Source of the DNA: an uncultured Mycoplasmatota bacterium
GTDB lineage: Bacteria; Bacillota_I; Bacilli_A; Izemoplasmatales; Izemoplasmataceae
Direction: 5' to 3'
Assembly (NCBI GenBank): GCA_913056275.1
Contig: CAJXLP010000002.1
Span: 1 to 64,000, forward strand
Length of the DNA stretch: 64,000 nucleotides
Part shown: piece after piece, positions 34,224-43,362 of the stretch
Position numbering within the stretch: position 1 is the first letter of the stretch
Layout of the letters: every line of letters starts with the position of its first letter
Notes under the pieces: generated by a model
What the model saw: only the letters and a program-made list of their open reading frames with translations
What the model was told of the DNA's origin: nothing
The model's database searches: none
Made by a program: the position numbers and the translations under genes

Positions 34224-35161
34224 TCAAACAGCGCTTTGTATTCGCCGAGGCCTGCGTCTTCCAGGTCTTCTTTGGGGATGAATTTGAGTGCCGCTGAATT
34301 GATGCAATAGCGCAGTCCCCCTCGATCGGCTGGGCCGTCTTCAAAGACGTGCCCTAAGTGGATGTCTGACGCTTTCGTTCGCACTTCGATTCGCCGCATG
34401 CCGTGTGACGTATCCATTTTTTCTTCGATTTTTTTTAGGGGTTTCGTGAAGCTTGGCCACCCTGAGCCTGAATCAAATTTATCCGTCGAGGAAAAGAGCG
34501 GCTCACCGCTGACCACATCGACGTAAATGCCTTCCCCTTTGTAGTCATGGTATTCGTTATCAAACGGGGCTTCTGTCCCGTTTTCAAACACGACATGAAA
34601 TTGGGTCGGGGTCAATTTTTCTTTCATTGCTTTTTTATCAATCTTCATAGACCAAGTCTCCTTTAGATACGCGTCACGGCCGGAGCCTTTTTTGTACGCG
34701 GTGTAATGAAATGGATTTTTTATATGGTACATCTGATGGGATTCTTCAGCCGGATAAAACGCAACAACTGGGGTCACCTTGGTGACGATTGGCCCGTTAA
34801 AAACTCCCGATTGATTGAGCGCACGTATCACCGAGTTGATGATCGCCAATTCCGCGTCATCTGCGTAAAAGAGGGCGGTGTGATAGGGCTCACCGCGGTC
34901 GGCAAATTGGCCGCCCTCATCGGTCGGGTCAATCTGTGTGAAAAAATGCTGGATGATTTTTTCAAAGGATAGGTAGGCCTCATCGTAAGTGATTTTCACA
35001 GCCTCAAGATGCCCGGTGTCCCCTTTTTGCACGGCTTTATAAGTTGGGTGTTCAAGCCGACCACCCATATATCCTGCCGTCACGTGATGGATGCCAGGCA
35101 AGCCACTAAATGGTTCGACCATGCACCAAAAACACCCGCCGGCCACATATGCATCTTTCAT
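34220..35161 (-). CDS. msrAB: Peptide methionine sulfoxide reductase MsrA-MsrB fusion
   Basis: About 313 residues from the ATG at 35161 (GAGGTG upstream; a GTG at 35167 is too close). MsrA domain: [11 protein letters not shown] with catalytic Cys10, GYMGG and [13 protein letters not shown]. MsrB domain: [21 protein letters not shown] and catalytic Cys in [11 protein letters not shown]; the Cys-x-x-Cys zinc pairs found in many MsrB proteins are absent. It repairs both stereoisomers of methionine sulfoxide in the cytoplasm (no signal peptide). Confidence 0.95.
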   Translation of the reverse strand: MKDAYVAGGCFWCMVEPFSGLPGIHHVTAGYMGGRLEHPTYKAVQKGDTGHLEAVKITYDEAYLSFEKIIQHFFTQIDPTDEGGQFADRGEPYHTALFYADDAELAIINSVIRALNQSGVFNGPIVTKVTPVVAFYPAEESHQMYHIKNPFHYTAYKKGSGRDAYLKETWSMKIDKKAMKEKLTPTQFHVVFENGTEAPFDNEYHDYKGEGIYVDVVSGEPLFSSTDKFDSGSGWPSFTKPLKKIEEKMDTSHGMRRIEVRTKASDIHLGHVFEDGPADRGGLRYCINSAALKFIPKEDLEDAGLGEYKALFE

Positions 35162-35225
35162 ATCCACCTCGCCTTAAGTATACCGAATTTAGGTAAGGCG
35201 GTCTCATCAAATGCTTGATTTGACA

Positions 35226-35849
35226 TTAGACTGGGAGGTTATTTAAATCCTCATTGAGGTACGCTTGGATGGCTTTCGCAATGACCACATATACCCCCAT
35301 CACCGCCGCGCCTTTGAGAATATTAAACGGCACGTAAACAATTAAAATGGTCGTCAAATAAGTGCCGGTGCCTGACAAGCCAAAACTCGATAAGTTCAAC
35401 CAGTCTTGAACGCCTAAATACGTCCAAGACCCAAAATAAATGGGGGTGACAAAAAAGTAATTGACAAAGGTCATCAACAGCGTGACCTCTATAATGATGA
35501 AGCCGGCCCGTAAAACGCCGTGGTTTTTTGCTAAAACCTTGAGCATGACAAAGAGCCCAAATACGTACCCCATGGACGCAATAAAGGCGGAGATCTGCCC
35601 GATCGCAATCGGCCCGACCGGACCAAAAATCAGCACGTTCACCACCGCTTTTAAAGCCCCAACAAAAGCGGCCTCTTTAAAGCCATACAATAAAAAGGCT
35701 AAAAGGACGGCCACATCCGAAAACTCAATGCGTAAAAAAGGCACCGGTGGATACGGCAATTGAATGAACGCCATCAAGACAGCCCCAAGGGCTGATAGGA
35801 CGCCTAAGATGGCGATTTTTTGAACCGGATTATTGGTGTGTAATGTCAC
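35226..35849 (-). CDS. ribU: ECF transporter S component, RibU-like (riboflavin uptake)
   Basis: A 207-residue membrane protein with six helices. LGVLSALGAVLMAFIQLP, LRIEFSDVAVLLAFLLYG and KAVVNVLIFG match RibU proteins, where the PxFSD-type segment contributes to the riboflavin site. It starts at a GTG (35849) with AGGAGGC 8 bp upstream. The energising ECF module (EcfA/A'/T) is not in the window. No FMN riboswitch is visible ahead of it, unlike the biosynthetic operon. Confidence 0.82.
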   Translation of the reverse strand: MTLHTNNPVQKIAILGVLSALGAVLMAFIQLPYPPVPFLRIEFSDVAVLLAFLLYGFKEAAFVGALKAVVNVLIFGPVGPIAIGQISAFIASMGYVFGLFVMLKVLAKNHGVLRAGFIIIEVTLLMTFVNYFFVTPIYFGSWTYLGVQDWLNLSSFGLSGTGTYLTTILIVYVPFNILKGAAVMGVYVVIAKAIQAYLNEDLNNLPV

Positions 35850-36002
35850 GTATGTCGCCTCCTGACCATGATGAGTGGCACTGTATTTGTGCGCGTTTGT
35901 TCGATTTTAGTATGCCATAAGTATGACTGAGTGGCAGAAAAAAACACGTCACGCACGCCGCCTTAATCCATTTTATGATACACTTTTTTTAAGAGGTGAG
36001 CC

Positions 36003-37460
36003 ATGAAAAAAATAGCCATTGTGGGCGCGGGACCAGGCGGTTTAGCCGCTGGATTAATTCTAACGTCCAAAGGATACTCCGTTGATATATACGAAAAAGA
36101 TGACCGCATTGGAGGCCGGTCTAAACGGCTTTATTTAGGCGACTTCATGTTTAGCATGGGGCCTTCTTTCATCGTCTATTTTGATGCGTACAAATGGCTC
36201 TTTGAAGCGGCCGGATTAGACATTGAAAACGAAGTCAACGTGACACGGATTGATCCAATATATCAACTGAATAAACCGGATGATGTGTGGAATGTTCCAG
36301 GAAATCCTGATGCACTATTAAATGACATTGATCAAAAATTTGGTGAACGCGCCGCTTATGAAAAGTTTATGAAACGAGAAGGTAAGACAGTCGAAGCGAT
36401 GCATCCCGTGATGGTGAGGCCCTTCCACTCTCGCTTATCATTAATCAACAAGCACGTCGTTCATTTTGGGCGGTTTGTGGGACTCGGGAATGTGGAACGT
36501 AAACTGAACCGGCACTTCACGAATGAATCACTCAAAGACATCATGCAATTTCAGACCAAGTATTTAGGCATGACCCCACAAGAAACGCCGGGGTTTTTCA
36601 CGATGCTTTCATACCTTGAACATATGGATGGCATTTATCACATTGAAGGGGGCATCCCCCATTTAATGGATGTGATGGCGACGCATATCAAACGCTGGGG
36701 TGGAAAGATTCATGTGAACGCCCCCGTAGAAAAAATTCTTACCACAGACGGTACGGCCACAGGGCTTAAAGTCGATGGGAAGGACCATGCGTACGATGAA
36801 GTCATCGTCAACGCGGACATGCCCAAAATGGTAGAAACCTTAATCGACAAAGCTGATCAAAAGAAATACACAATGAAAAAAGTCGATCAAAAAGCCTACT
36901 CGGTCTCGGCGTATATGCTGTATTTAGGCATCAAAAGACGCTTAGATTTTCCGATGCATACTTTAGTGCTTTCGGATGACTATAAAGCGTACACCGAAAG
37001 TCTCAAAGCGAACAAAGATTTAACCGATGATATGAGCTTATACATTTATCACCCGTCAGCACTCGATGAATCGTTTGCGCCTGAGGGTCAAAGTTCACTG
37101 ATGGTTTTAGCCCCCGTCCCAAATACCGATGCGGCCATTGACTGGGACGCGCATAAAACCCTCTATAAATCCAAAGTCTTCGCGCAAATGCAAAAACGGC
37201 TAAACTTTAGCCCTGAAGATATCACGATTGAAAAAGTTTATACCCCCGATGATTGGGCGAATTCTGGGGTCTATAAAGGGGCGACGTTTGCGATGAAACA
37301 TACGATGAATCAGCTCTTACACAAACGCCCGCACAACCGTTATGAAGACATTAAAAATCTCTATCTCGTGGGTGGCTCAACGCATCCAGGCAGTGGCCTT
37401 CCGATTATCTTTGAATCAGCCATGATTAGTGCCAACTTAATCACCGATAAACACCGTTAA
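36003..37460 (+). CDS. Carotenoid-type FAD-dependent desaturase (CrtI/CrtN family)
   Basis: A 485-residue flavoprotein. FAD/NAD-binding motif IVGAGPGGLAAGLILTSKG with IYEKDDRIGGRS near the N-terminus, GPSFIVY, and C-terminal LYLVGGSTHPGSGLPIIFESA: the signature of phytoene or diapophytoene desaturases. It probably acts on a membrane polyene made from the mevalonate-derived isoprenoids. No squalene/phytoene synthase is next to it, so the substrate is open. GAGGTG precedes the ATG. Confidence 0.88.
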   Translation: MKKIAIVGAGPGGLAAGLILTSKGYSVDIYEKDDRIGGRSKRLYLGDFMFSMGPSFIVYFDAYKWLFEAAGLDIENEVNVTRIDPIYQLNKPDDVWNVPGNPDALLNDIDQKFGERAAYEKFMKREGKTVEAMHPVMVRPFHSRLSLINKHVVHFGRFVGLGNVERKLNRHFTNESLKDIMQFQTKYLGMTPQETPGFFTMLSYLEHMDGIYHIEGGIPHLMDVMATHIKRWGGKIHVNAPVEKILTTDGTATGLKVDGKDHAYDEVIVNADMPKMVETLIDKADQKKYTMKKVDQKAYSVSAYMLYLGIKRRLDFPMHTLVLSDDYKAYTESLKANKDLTDDMSLYIYHPSALDESFAPEGQSSLMVLAPVPNTDAAIDWDAHKTLYKSKVFAQMQKRLNFSPEDITIEKVYTPDDWANSGVYKGATFAMKHTMNQLLHKRPHNRYEDIKNLYLVGGSTHPGSGLPIIFESAMISANLITDKHR

Positions 37461-37475
37461 GGCGGTGTTTTTTTT
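37449..37475 (+). terminator. Terminator of the desaturase gene
   Basis: AAACACCG / CGGTGTTT stem overlapping the stop codon, followed by a T-run. Confidence 0.85.
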
Positions 37476-37479
37476 GGCC

Positions 37480-37504
37480 AAAAAAAAGACCCTCAAAAGG
37501 TCTT
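37480..37504 (-). terminator. Terminator of the tRNA-Ser pair
   Basis: On the minus strand AAGACC-loop-GGTCTT followed by eight T. Confidence 0.82.
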
Positions 37505-37523
37505 AAGTCGAAGATTATATGAC

Positions 37524-37616
37524 TGGCGGAGGAAGAGGGATTCGAACCCCCGCGGCGGTTTCCCGCCCTAATCGCTTTCGAGGCGATCCCCTTCAGCCGG
37601 ACTTGGGTATTCCTCC
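37524..37616 (-). tRNA. tRNA-Ser (CGA anticodon), CCA encoded
   Basis: Acceptor GGAGGAA / TTCCTCC, long class II variable arm (GGGCGGGAAACCGCC), anticodon loop CTCGAAA in a 5-bp stem ATCGC / GCGAT, T loop TTCGAAT, discriminator G and genomic CCA. The anticodon CGA reads UCG. Confidence 0.94.
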
Positions 37617-37629
37617 GTGACAGATAAGA

Positions 37630-37720
37630 TGGCGGAGGAAAAGGGATTCGAACCCTCGCGCCGGTTTCCCGACCTACTCGCTTTCCAAGCGAGCCCCTTC
37701 AGCCTCTTGGGTATTCCTCC
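37630..37720 (-). tRNA. tRNA-Ser (GGA anticodon), CCA encoded
   Basis: Same acceptor as its neighbour, class II variable arm, anticodon stem CTCGC / GCGAG with loop TTGGAAA (GGA, reads UCU and UCC), genomic CCA. It is 13 bp upstream of tRNA-Ser(CGA), so both come from one transcript. Confidence 0.94.
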
Positions 37721-37732
37721 GTCGCAAGGAGC

Positions 37733-37762
37733 ATTATAGTTGAAACGCACGCCCTCTGTCAA
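37733..37762 (-). promoter_or_regulatory. Strong sigma-A promoter of the tRNA-Ser operon
   Basis: On the minus strand TTGACA (37762-37757), 18 bp, TATAAT (37738-37733), both consensus. Confidence 0.85.
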
Positions 37763-37769
37763 CGTTTTA

Positions 37770-38186
37770 TCAGAGTTTCGCGCGCTTTTTCACTTCTTCA
37801 ATGAAGCGCATCTTATCGACCGGGGAAATCAGTTGCCAGAGGTGTCCATTTTTATAAATGGCCACGCGGTCTAAGGATAGGGCCATCCCTGATAAAATGT
37901 TTTTGGACGGTTTAATGTCGGTGATTGACGTGTAGAGAATTCTTAGTTTAAATGGGCCAAAGAAAATTCGTACAGACTGCTCATCGAGGAGATAATAACT
38001 TTTTGCGTATATCTGCCAGATTAACGCACCCATGAATAAAAAGATAAAAAACGGCACTAAAGTGGGCGCGGTGTCTGAGTCTGTGGGGGTGAATGCGAGT
38101 GAAGAGAATATGGCGATGAACCCAACCCCGAGTGGGAGTAATATAAGGGCGATGATCCAGCGATCTTTTTTTACGTCAAATCTCAT
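37770..38186 (-). CDS. Small membrane protein with bacterial PH domain
   Basis: A 138-residue protein with two N-terminal helices (about 12-32 and 42-62) and a C-terminal bacterial PH-like domain (bPH_4 type): YYLLDEQSVRIFFGPFKLRILYTSITDIKPSKN, then ALSLDRVAIY and ISPVDKMRFIEEV. Function of the family is unknown. It overlaps the guanylate-kinase-like gene by 4 bp. Confidence 0.82.
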   Translation of the reverse strand: MRFDVKKDRWIIALILLPLGVGFIAIFSSLAFTPTDSDTAPTLVPFFIFLFMGALIWQIYAKSYYLLDEQSVRIFFGPFKLRILYTSITDIKPSKNILSGMALSLDRVAIYKNGHLWQLISPVDKMRFIEEVKKRAKL

Positions 38187-38725
38187 GGGCGCTCCTTTAA
38201 GAATGCTTGATAGTGGGTGTGAATCGTATCTGCTAAATCGTTGAGCGATCCAGAATTGTTTTCTAAATTTAAATCAATGTGTGTCAAGTTATCTGGATGA
38301 AAAGTTTCGTCATCAATGTCTAAGCGTTTCCAGATGACTTCTAAATCATCGTCGCGCTTTAGCATTCGGTACTTGCGTGTATCTTTATCGGCTTTTATGT
38401 AGACGATGTAGTCTTCTCGGGGGCGTTTACTGTAAAAAGCGTTGATGCCACTGGGGTCAAGAATGGCAACCATGGAATCGTTGATTTGATCGGCCCGAGA
38501 GCCGTATTGATTGGTTTGGTAGTCCGTCGTTTCAATGAACCCACCATCCATGTTTAGTTTGTTGAATAGTGCACTGTCTAAAAAGTAATAATCAATGCCG
38601 TCTACTTCATGTGGTCGTTTCGGGCGGGTCGTCGTCGTAATGAATTTATGGTACGCATACCGTTTAGTTAAGAGCTTAACGATTTCGGTTTTTCCTGAGG
38701 CGCTGGCTCCACAGAGCAATAACAT
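38183..38725 (-). CDS. Guanylate kinase-like protein
   Basis: About 180 residues from the ATG at 38725, which has AAAGGATG upstream; the ATG at 38734 sits on the ribosome site. P-loop GASASGKTEIV, then TTTTRPKRPHEVDGIDYYFL, the GMP-binding motif of guanylate kinases, and SRADQI. The lid region and C-terminus are diverged (DRxxxR-type residues KADKDTRKYRML), so it may be a second, specialised member rather than the housekeeping Gmk. Paired with a PH-domain membrane protein. Confidence 0.8.
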   Translation of the reverse strand: MLLLCGASASGKTEIVKLLTKRYAYHKFITTTTRPKRPHEVDGIDYYFLDSALFNKLNMDGGFIETTDYQTNQYGSRADQINDSMVAILDPSGINAFYSKRPREDYIVYIKADKDTRKYRMLKRDDDLEVIWKRLDIDDETFHPDNLTHIDLNLENNSGSLNDLADTIHTHYQAFLKERP

Positions 38726-38806
38726 GATGACCATCCTTTATAAGGGCTTAGTCCTTTTATTTTAGCATGATTGGTGTATAATACTTAAAAATAAGGAGGC
38801 ACCTAC

Positions 38807-40942
38807 ATGAAAAAATGGATGGGATTATTATCCGTAATGACAGTGCTTGTCCTCGCCGCATGTGGCGGTGATGGAACTGCTGATAACGCGGGGGTTGTGG
38901 CAGAATTAGAGTCAGCAGCCGCGGCCATTACACTGTTTGATGTACCATTAGAAAGCAACGTAACGTTACCTTCCCAAGACGGAGATGTGGCCATTACATG
39001 GACCACGTCTAACGAAAATATATTAAGTGCAGATGGCGTGATTGCACGCCCAGCCTACGGTGAAGCAGATACCGCCGTCCAAGTTGTCGGCACCTTTGAA
39101 AAGGACGGGGAATCATACACTGAATATTACAATGCAACCATTGCGGCAGAAGGCGAAGAGGCCATCCTTGCGCAACTGGATGCGGCGGTTGACGGCTTAT
39201 CGTTCAACGGCGCAACGGTGTCATCACGCATTGATTTACCCGATGAAGCGGGGGATGTCGAATTCACGTATGCGACGTTGACACCTGATGTTATCTCACA
39301 CCTCGGGGCTGTATTTAAAGACCTTGACGCGATTCAAGAAGGTGTTTTAGAAGTTACTGCAAGTCTGCAAGGCTTAGAAAACGTGTACGAAGTGCCTGTG
39401 AATGTCGCACCATTTGACACGATTGCCGTCGTTGAATCCAATGAGGTAGAATTTAAAGGCATCGACGGTGAATACACCGTATCCGATGGCGCACTAACCG
39501 TGCATACGATGTCAAATAGCATGCCGTATGTCGATATTGAATCCTTTGTAGAATTAATATCGGGGGCCGTCATCTATGACCGCTTAGATTTTGTGGAAAC
39601 CGAAGATTCTCTGACGATTACCTTGTTCGAAGAATCGGACGACCCCCTCTATGATGACGTCACGTATGAGCTCATGTTTGACTTTGCAAATAACGAAGCT
39701 ACCGTTAACTTCTTCTCCTTCTTTGGCGCGATCAGTGCCGATACCGAAACAGATTTTGGTCGGGGCTTAGAGTTTATTGCCTATGAAGACAACAGTGATG
39801 ATATCGATCCTGTGGTATTTGACCTCGATCAATATTACATGGAATTGTATGCGGGCGAAGAAGGCTTCTTAGCACCTTTACACTTAGTCAACTTATTCCT
39901 CTCAGGGTCTGTGTATGATGTCGTCTATAACGGTGACCGGCTCTACGGCCAAGATGCTTATGAGTTCAACGATAGCATCAACCGGTTCAACCGGTCGAGT
40001 CTCAATGATGAAGACATGCCGTATGATTTACAACTCATGACGTACCATTTTACCGCGTTTGTGATGGACCACTTCTTCGGTTTACGCGAAGATCTTGGCA
40101 TTGACGATTTCTACACGGTCTTAGATGACTTCCAAGACGATTGGTTTTCAGACCGCATGTCACGCCATTACCGCTCAGTCTTAGACATCGTACTCAGCCT
40201 AGATGATTTGCATACATCACACACCATGGCTGGTCCGTACGATGATGAGCCAACCTTCCAACTTGCAGTGACCGACTTTGGTCCAAGAGGCCAAAGATTT
40301 TACAACACGTTGCTGTATGACATGGACGACACCACGTACTTCTGTGGCACTGAAGACGGTGTTGAATTCTTTGAAAACGATACTGTGGCCATCATCCACA
40401 ACGCTGGATTTACCGATGAGAGCACACAAATGTTCACTGCAGCGATGGCTGAAATCGAAGGAAAAGGAACGGTGGAAAGAATCGTTATTAACCTCGCCTG
40501 CAACTCCGGTGGTATCATTGGGACAGCCTGGCAAATGATGGGCTATCTCACCGATGAGCCGATGGACTATTATTCGCTCAATGCCGGGGATGGCTTGCAA
40601 GCAAAATCCACCTTCACCTCAGAGAACACTGTTGAGGGAGACTACGAATGGTTCGTCTTAACTAGCCCAATTACTTACAGTGCGGCCAACATGTTTGCCA
40701 ATATGGCCAAAGATATGGGCTTAGCGACGATTATCGGGACGCAATCATCCGGGGGAGCGGCGTCGGTCAAACCGATTATCTTACCGAATGGATCGGTCAT
40801 CCGGATTAGTTCACCGAACATTTTAGCGAATAATTTATACGAATCGACCGAACTCGGGATTCCTGTTGATATTGAAATTCCCGTGAGTATTTTAGGCGAT
40901 GATACGCAAAATATTGATGCGGTCATCGACGCCACCGAATAA
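38807..40942 (+). CDS. S41-family peptidase lipoprotein with Ig-like N-terminus
   Basis: A 711-residue lipoprotein: signal with lipobox LAACGG, two atrophied bacterial Ig-like domains (about 25-200; the first has LPSQDGDVAITWTTSNENILSADG), a middle region of unknown fold, and a C-terminal tail-specific-protease domain with INLACNSGGIIG and the catalytic-serine segment ITYSAANMFANMAKDMGLATIIGTQSSGGAASV. No PDZ domain is obvious. It probably processes proteins at the outer face of the membrane. AAGGAGG and a TATAAT (38777) lie upstream. A strong terminator follows. Confidence 0.88.
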   Translation: MKKWMGLLSVMTVLVLAACGGDGTADNAGVVAELESAAAAITLFDVPLESNVTLPSQDGDVAITWTTSNENILSADGVIARPAYGEADTAVQVVGTFEKDGESYTEYYNATIAAEGEEAILAQLDAAVDGLSFNGATVSSRIDLPDEAGDVEFTYATLTPDVISHLGAVFKDLDAIQEGVLEVTASLQGLENVYEVPVNVAPFDTIAVVESNEVEFKGIDGEYTVSDGALTVHTMSNSMPYVDIESFVELISGAVIYDRLDFVETEDSLTITLFEESDDPLYDDVTYELMFDFANNEATVNFFSFFGAISADTETDFGRGLEFIAYEDNSDDIDPVVFDLDQYYMELYAGEEGFLAPLHLVNLFLSGSVYDVVYNGDRLYGQDAYEFNDSINRFNRSSLNDEDMPYDLQLMTYHFTAFVMDHFFGLREDLGIDDFYTVLDDFQDDWFSDRMSRHYRSVLDIVLSLDDLHTSHTMAGPYDDEPTFQLAVTDFGPRGQRFYNTLLYDMDDTTYFCGTEDGVEFFENDTVAIIHNAGFTDESTQMFTAAMAEIEGKGTVERIVINLACNSGGIIGTAWQMMGYLTDEPMDYYSLNAGDGLQAKSTFTSENTVEGDYEWFVLTSPITYSAANMFANMAKDMGLATIIGTQSSGGAASVKPIILPNGSVIRISSPNILANNLYESTELGIPVDIEIPVSILGDDTQNIDAVIDATE

Positions 40943-40948
40943 GCGTTT

Positions 40949-40974
40949 AACCCCCCATTTTTGGGGGGTTTTTT
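40949..40974 (+). terminator. Terminator of the S41 peptidase gene
   Basis: AACCCCCC / GGGGGGTT stem with a 6-nt loop and a T-run. Confidence 0.9.
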
Positions 40975-41038
40975 CTTGAGTATATGAATTGGGAAACCCT
41001 CGCGTATTCGCTATACTATTTGAGAAAGAAGGGAAAAA

Positions 41039-43345
41039 ATGCTGACACTAAAAAATGTGACCAAATCGTACCAAGTCGGAGATTTCATGCAAAACGCCTT
41101 AAATGGCGTCTCGCTCTCCTTTAGAAAACAAGAATTCGTGGCTATCTTAGGCCCTTCAGGCTCTGGGAAAACGACGCTTTTAAACATGGTGGGGGGCCTT
41201 GACCGTTATGATTCGGGCGACCTCATCATCGAAGGCAAATCAACCTTACATTTCGATGACAACGATTGGGATGCGTACCGCAACCATGCGGTCGGTTTTA
41301 TTTTCCAAAGCTATAATTTAATCACCCACACAAGTGTCTTAGCGAACGTTGAGCTCGGCATGACGCTGTCGGGCCTTTCACACGAAGATCGGACGGCGCG
41401 CGCCCTTGAGGTGTTAGAAGGGGTAGGCTTAAAAGATCACGTCTACAAAAAACCCAATCAACTCTCCGGGGGACAGATGCAACGCGTGGCGATTGCCAGA
41501 GCGATTGCCAATAACCCAGATATCGTCATGGCTGATGAACCAACCGGTGCCATTGACTCAGAAACGAGTGCGCAAATTATGGCACTCATTCAAGAGATTG
41601 CAAAAAATAAACTCGTCATCATGGTCACGCATGATGAAGCCCTCGCGCACAAATATGCAGACCGGGTCGTCAAACTCAAAGACGGCGAAGTTATCGAAGA
41701 TTCAAATCCTTATTCAGACGCGCAGGAAGTTCAAGGGTCATTGCTTCTCAAAAAAACGTCAATGGCGTTTAAACAAGCACTCAAACTCTCCTTTAATAAC
41801 TTGCGGACCAAAAAATTCCGGACGCTGATTACCGCGTTTGCCGGAAGCATTGGCATTATTGGGGTGGCTATGGTCTTAGCTTTAGCCAATGGGTTAAACA
41901 ATGAAATTGACGATTTAGAGCGCTCGACCTTGGCGCAATTCCCTTTGCAAATTGACCCATTCCCCATCGATATCGAAGCGGCGCAAGGCAACTTTGGCCC
42001 GCCTGGCCCACAGATGGATGACGGCGGATTCGTTGAGTTTCCGGAGGCTAGAGAAGTCTATCCGTTTGAAGCCACTGTCTCAGAAAACCAACACATTAAC
42101 GTAATTACCCAAGACTACTTAAGTTTTTTAGATACGTTAGACCCTGATTTATACTTTGAAATCAACGCTGAATATGACGTACGGATGCCGCTATTGCTTA
42201 GAGAAGCTGAGAGTCAATTCCGCGGGGTCGACCAAGGGGGCGGTGGGGTTGACTTTGAACCGACGGTGACCAGTGAAGAATTTCTCTCGCAAAGCTACGA
42301 CGTCATTGACGGACGCTTGCCTGATAATGCGAATGAACTTTTACTGGTCGTCGATCAAGCCAATCGCTTAAATATCCGTTTCTTTGAAGCGTTAGGGCTC
42401 AGTTTTGAGGTTGAAAGTTATTCATTTGATACGTTATATGACCTCGAGCTTTACACATTCTTACCCAATGATTACTATTTAGAAAACGCAGACACTGGAC
42501 GCTTTATCCCGTCGGGCGACTATGAATCAATTGTTCAAGCGGGGGACGGCATTCCATTAAGAATCGTGGGTGTCGCCAGGGAGAGTGCAGATTCACTGGC
42601 GGGATTCATCGATCAGGGGATTAAGTATCATCCCGATTTAGAAGAACTTTACATCGATGCGGCCAAAACCTCTGACATTGCGCTGGCACAAGCTGAGTCA
42701 TCCATCTCTGTCATTACCGGCCGAGAACTCTCCGAGCAACAAAAAGTCGGGGTTCTTAGACAACTTGGATACGACGATACGCCGACCCAAATACTCATTT
42801 ATCCAGTTGACTTTAACGCAAAAACAGAAATTAGAAACGCTTTAGATGCCTACAATGAGCCGTTACCCGATGATGAACAAATCATTTATACGGACTTAGC
42901 AGCACTTGTTACGGATTTAACGGGTGACTTGATCAATGGGGTAAGCTATGTCCTCATTGCTTTTTCTTCCATTTCTCTGTTAGTCTCATCCATTATGATT
43001 GGCATTATCACCTACGTGTCGGTCTTAGAGCGGACGAAAGAAATCGGCATCCTGAGAAGTTTAGGGGCCCGAAAAAAAGACGTATCACGCGTCTTCAATG
43101 CAGAAACAACGATCATTGGCTTTACAGCCGGGTTAATTGGCGTTGGCATTGCTTTCATTCTCACCTTCCCGCTCAATTTACTCATTGAAAGTTTGGTCGA
43201 TGGCATTGATGGACTGGCTCAGTTATCATTTCTAGCCGCCATCTCACTCGTCTTGATTTCCGTAATCTTAACCTTTGTGGCCGGCCTCATCCCATCACGG
43301 ATTGCGGCCAACAAACACCCTGTTGAAGCATTACGCGTTGAATAA
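41039..43345 (+). CDS. MacB-type ABC transporter, fused ATPase and FtsX permease
   Basis: A 768-residue fusion. ATPase (1-230): Walker A GPSGSGKTT, LSGGQMQRVAIARAI, Walker B IVMADEPTGAIDS. Permease (about 250-768): first helix TLITAFAGSIGIIGVAMVLALANGL, a large extracellular domain of about 350 residues, and three C-terminal helices with ISLLVSSIMIGIITYVSVLERTKEIGILRSLGARKKDV, the FtsX signature. This mechanotransmission class exports peptides or lipoproteins, or drives periplasmic proteins, in one polypeptide. It precedes two lipoprotein genes that may be its cargo or partners. Confidence 0.92.
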   Translation: MLTLKNVTKSYQVGDFMQNALNGVSLSFRKQEFVAILGPSGSGKTTLLNMVGGLDRYDSGDLIIEGKSTLHFDDNDWDAYRNHAVGFIFQSYNLITHTSVLANVELGMTLSGLSHEDRTARALEVLEGVGLKDHVYKKPNQLSGGQMQRVAIARAIANNPDIVMADEPTGAIDSETSAQIMALIQEIAKNKLVIMVTHDEALAHKYADRVVKLKDGEVIEDSNPYSDAQEVQGSLLLKKTSMAFKQALKLSFNNLRTKKFRTLITAFAGSIGIIGVAMVLALANGLNNEIDDLERSTLAQFPLQIDPFPIDIEAAQGNFGPPGPQMDDGGFVEFPEAREVYPFEATVSENQHINVITQDYLSFLDTLDPDLYFEINAEYDVRMPLLLREAESQFRGVDQGGGGVDFEPTVTSEEFLSQSYDVIDGRLPDNANELLLVVDQANRLNIRFFEALGLSFEVESYSFDTLYDLELYTFLPNDYYLENADTGRFIPSGDYESIVQAGDGIPLRIVGVARESADSLAGFIDQGIKYHPDLEELYIDAAKTSDIALAQAESSISVITGRELSEQQKVGVLRQLGYDDTPTQILIYPVDFNAKTEIRNALDAYNEPLPDDEQIIYTDLAALVTDLTGDLINGVSYVLIAFSSISLLVSSIMIGIITYVSVLERTKEIGILRSLGARKKDVSRVFNAETTIIGFTAGLIGVGIAFILTFPLNLLIESLVDGIDGLAQLSFLAAISLVLISVILTFVAGLIPSRIAANKHPVEALRVE

Positions 43346-43362
43346 AAACTTAGGAGGCCCTC

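Noticed and set aside
35850-36000. Possible FMN riboswitch ahead of the RibU-like gene
   Set aside because: None of the RFN core segments (GGGGCAGGG, ACCGGCGGT) are present on either strand.
37524-37720. Direct repeat or attachment site formed by the two tRNA-Ser genes
   Set aside because: The similarity is that of two tRNA-Ser isoacceptors in one operon; no integrase or mobile genes are near.
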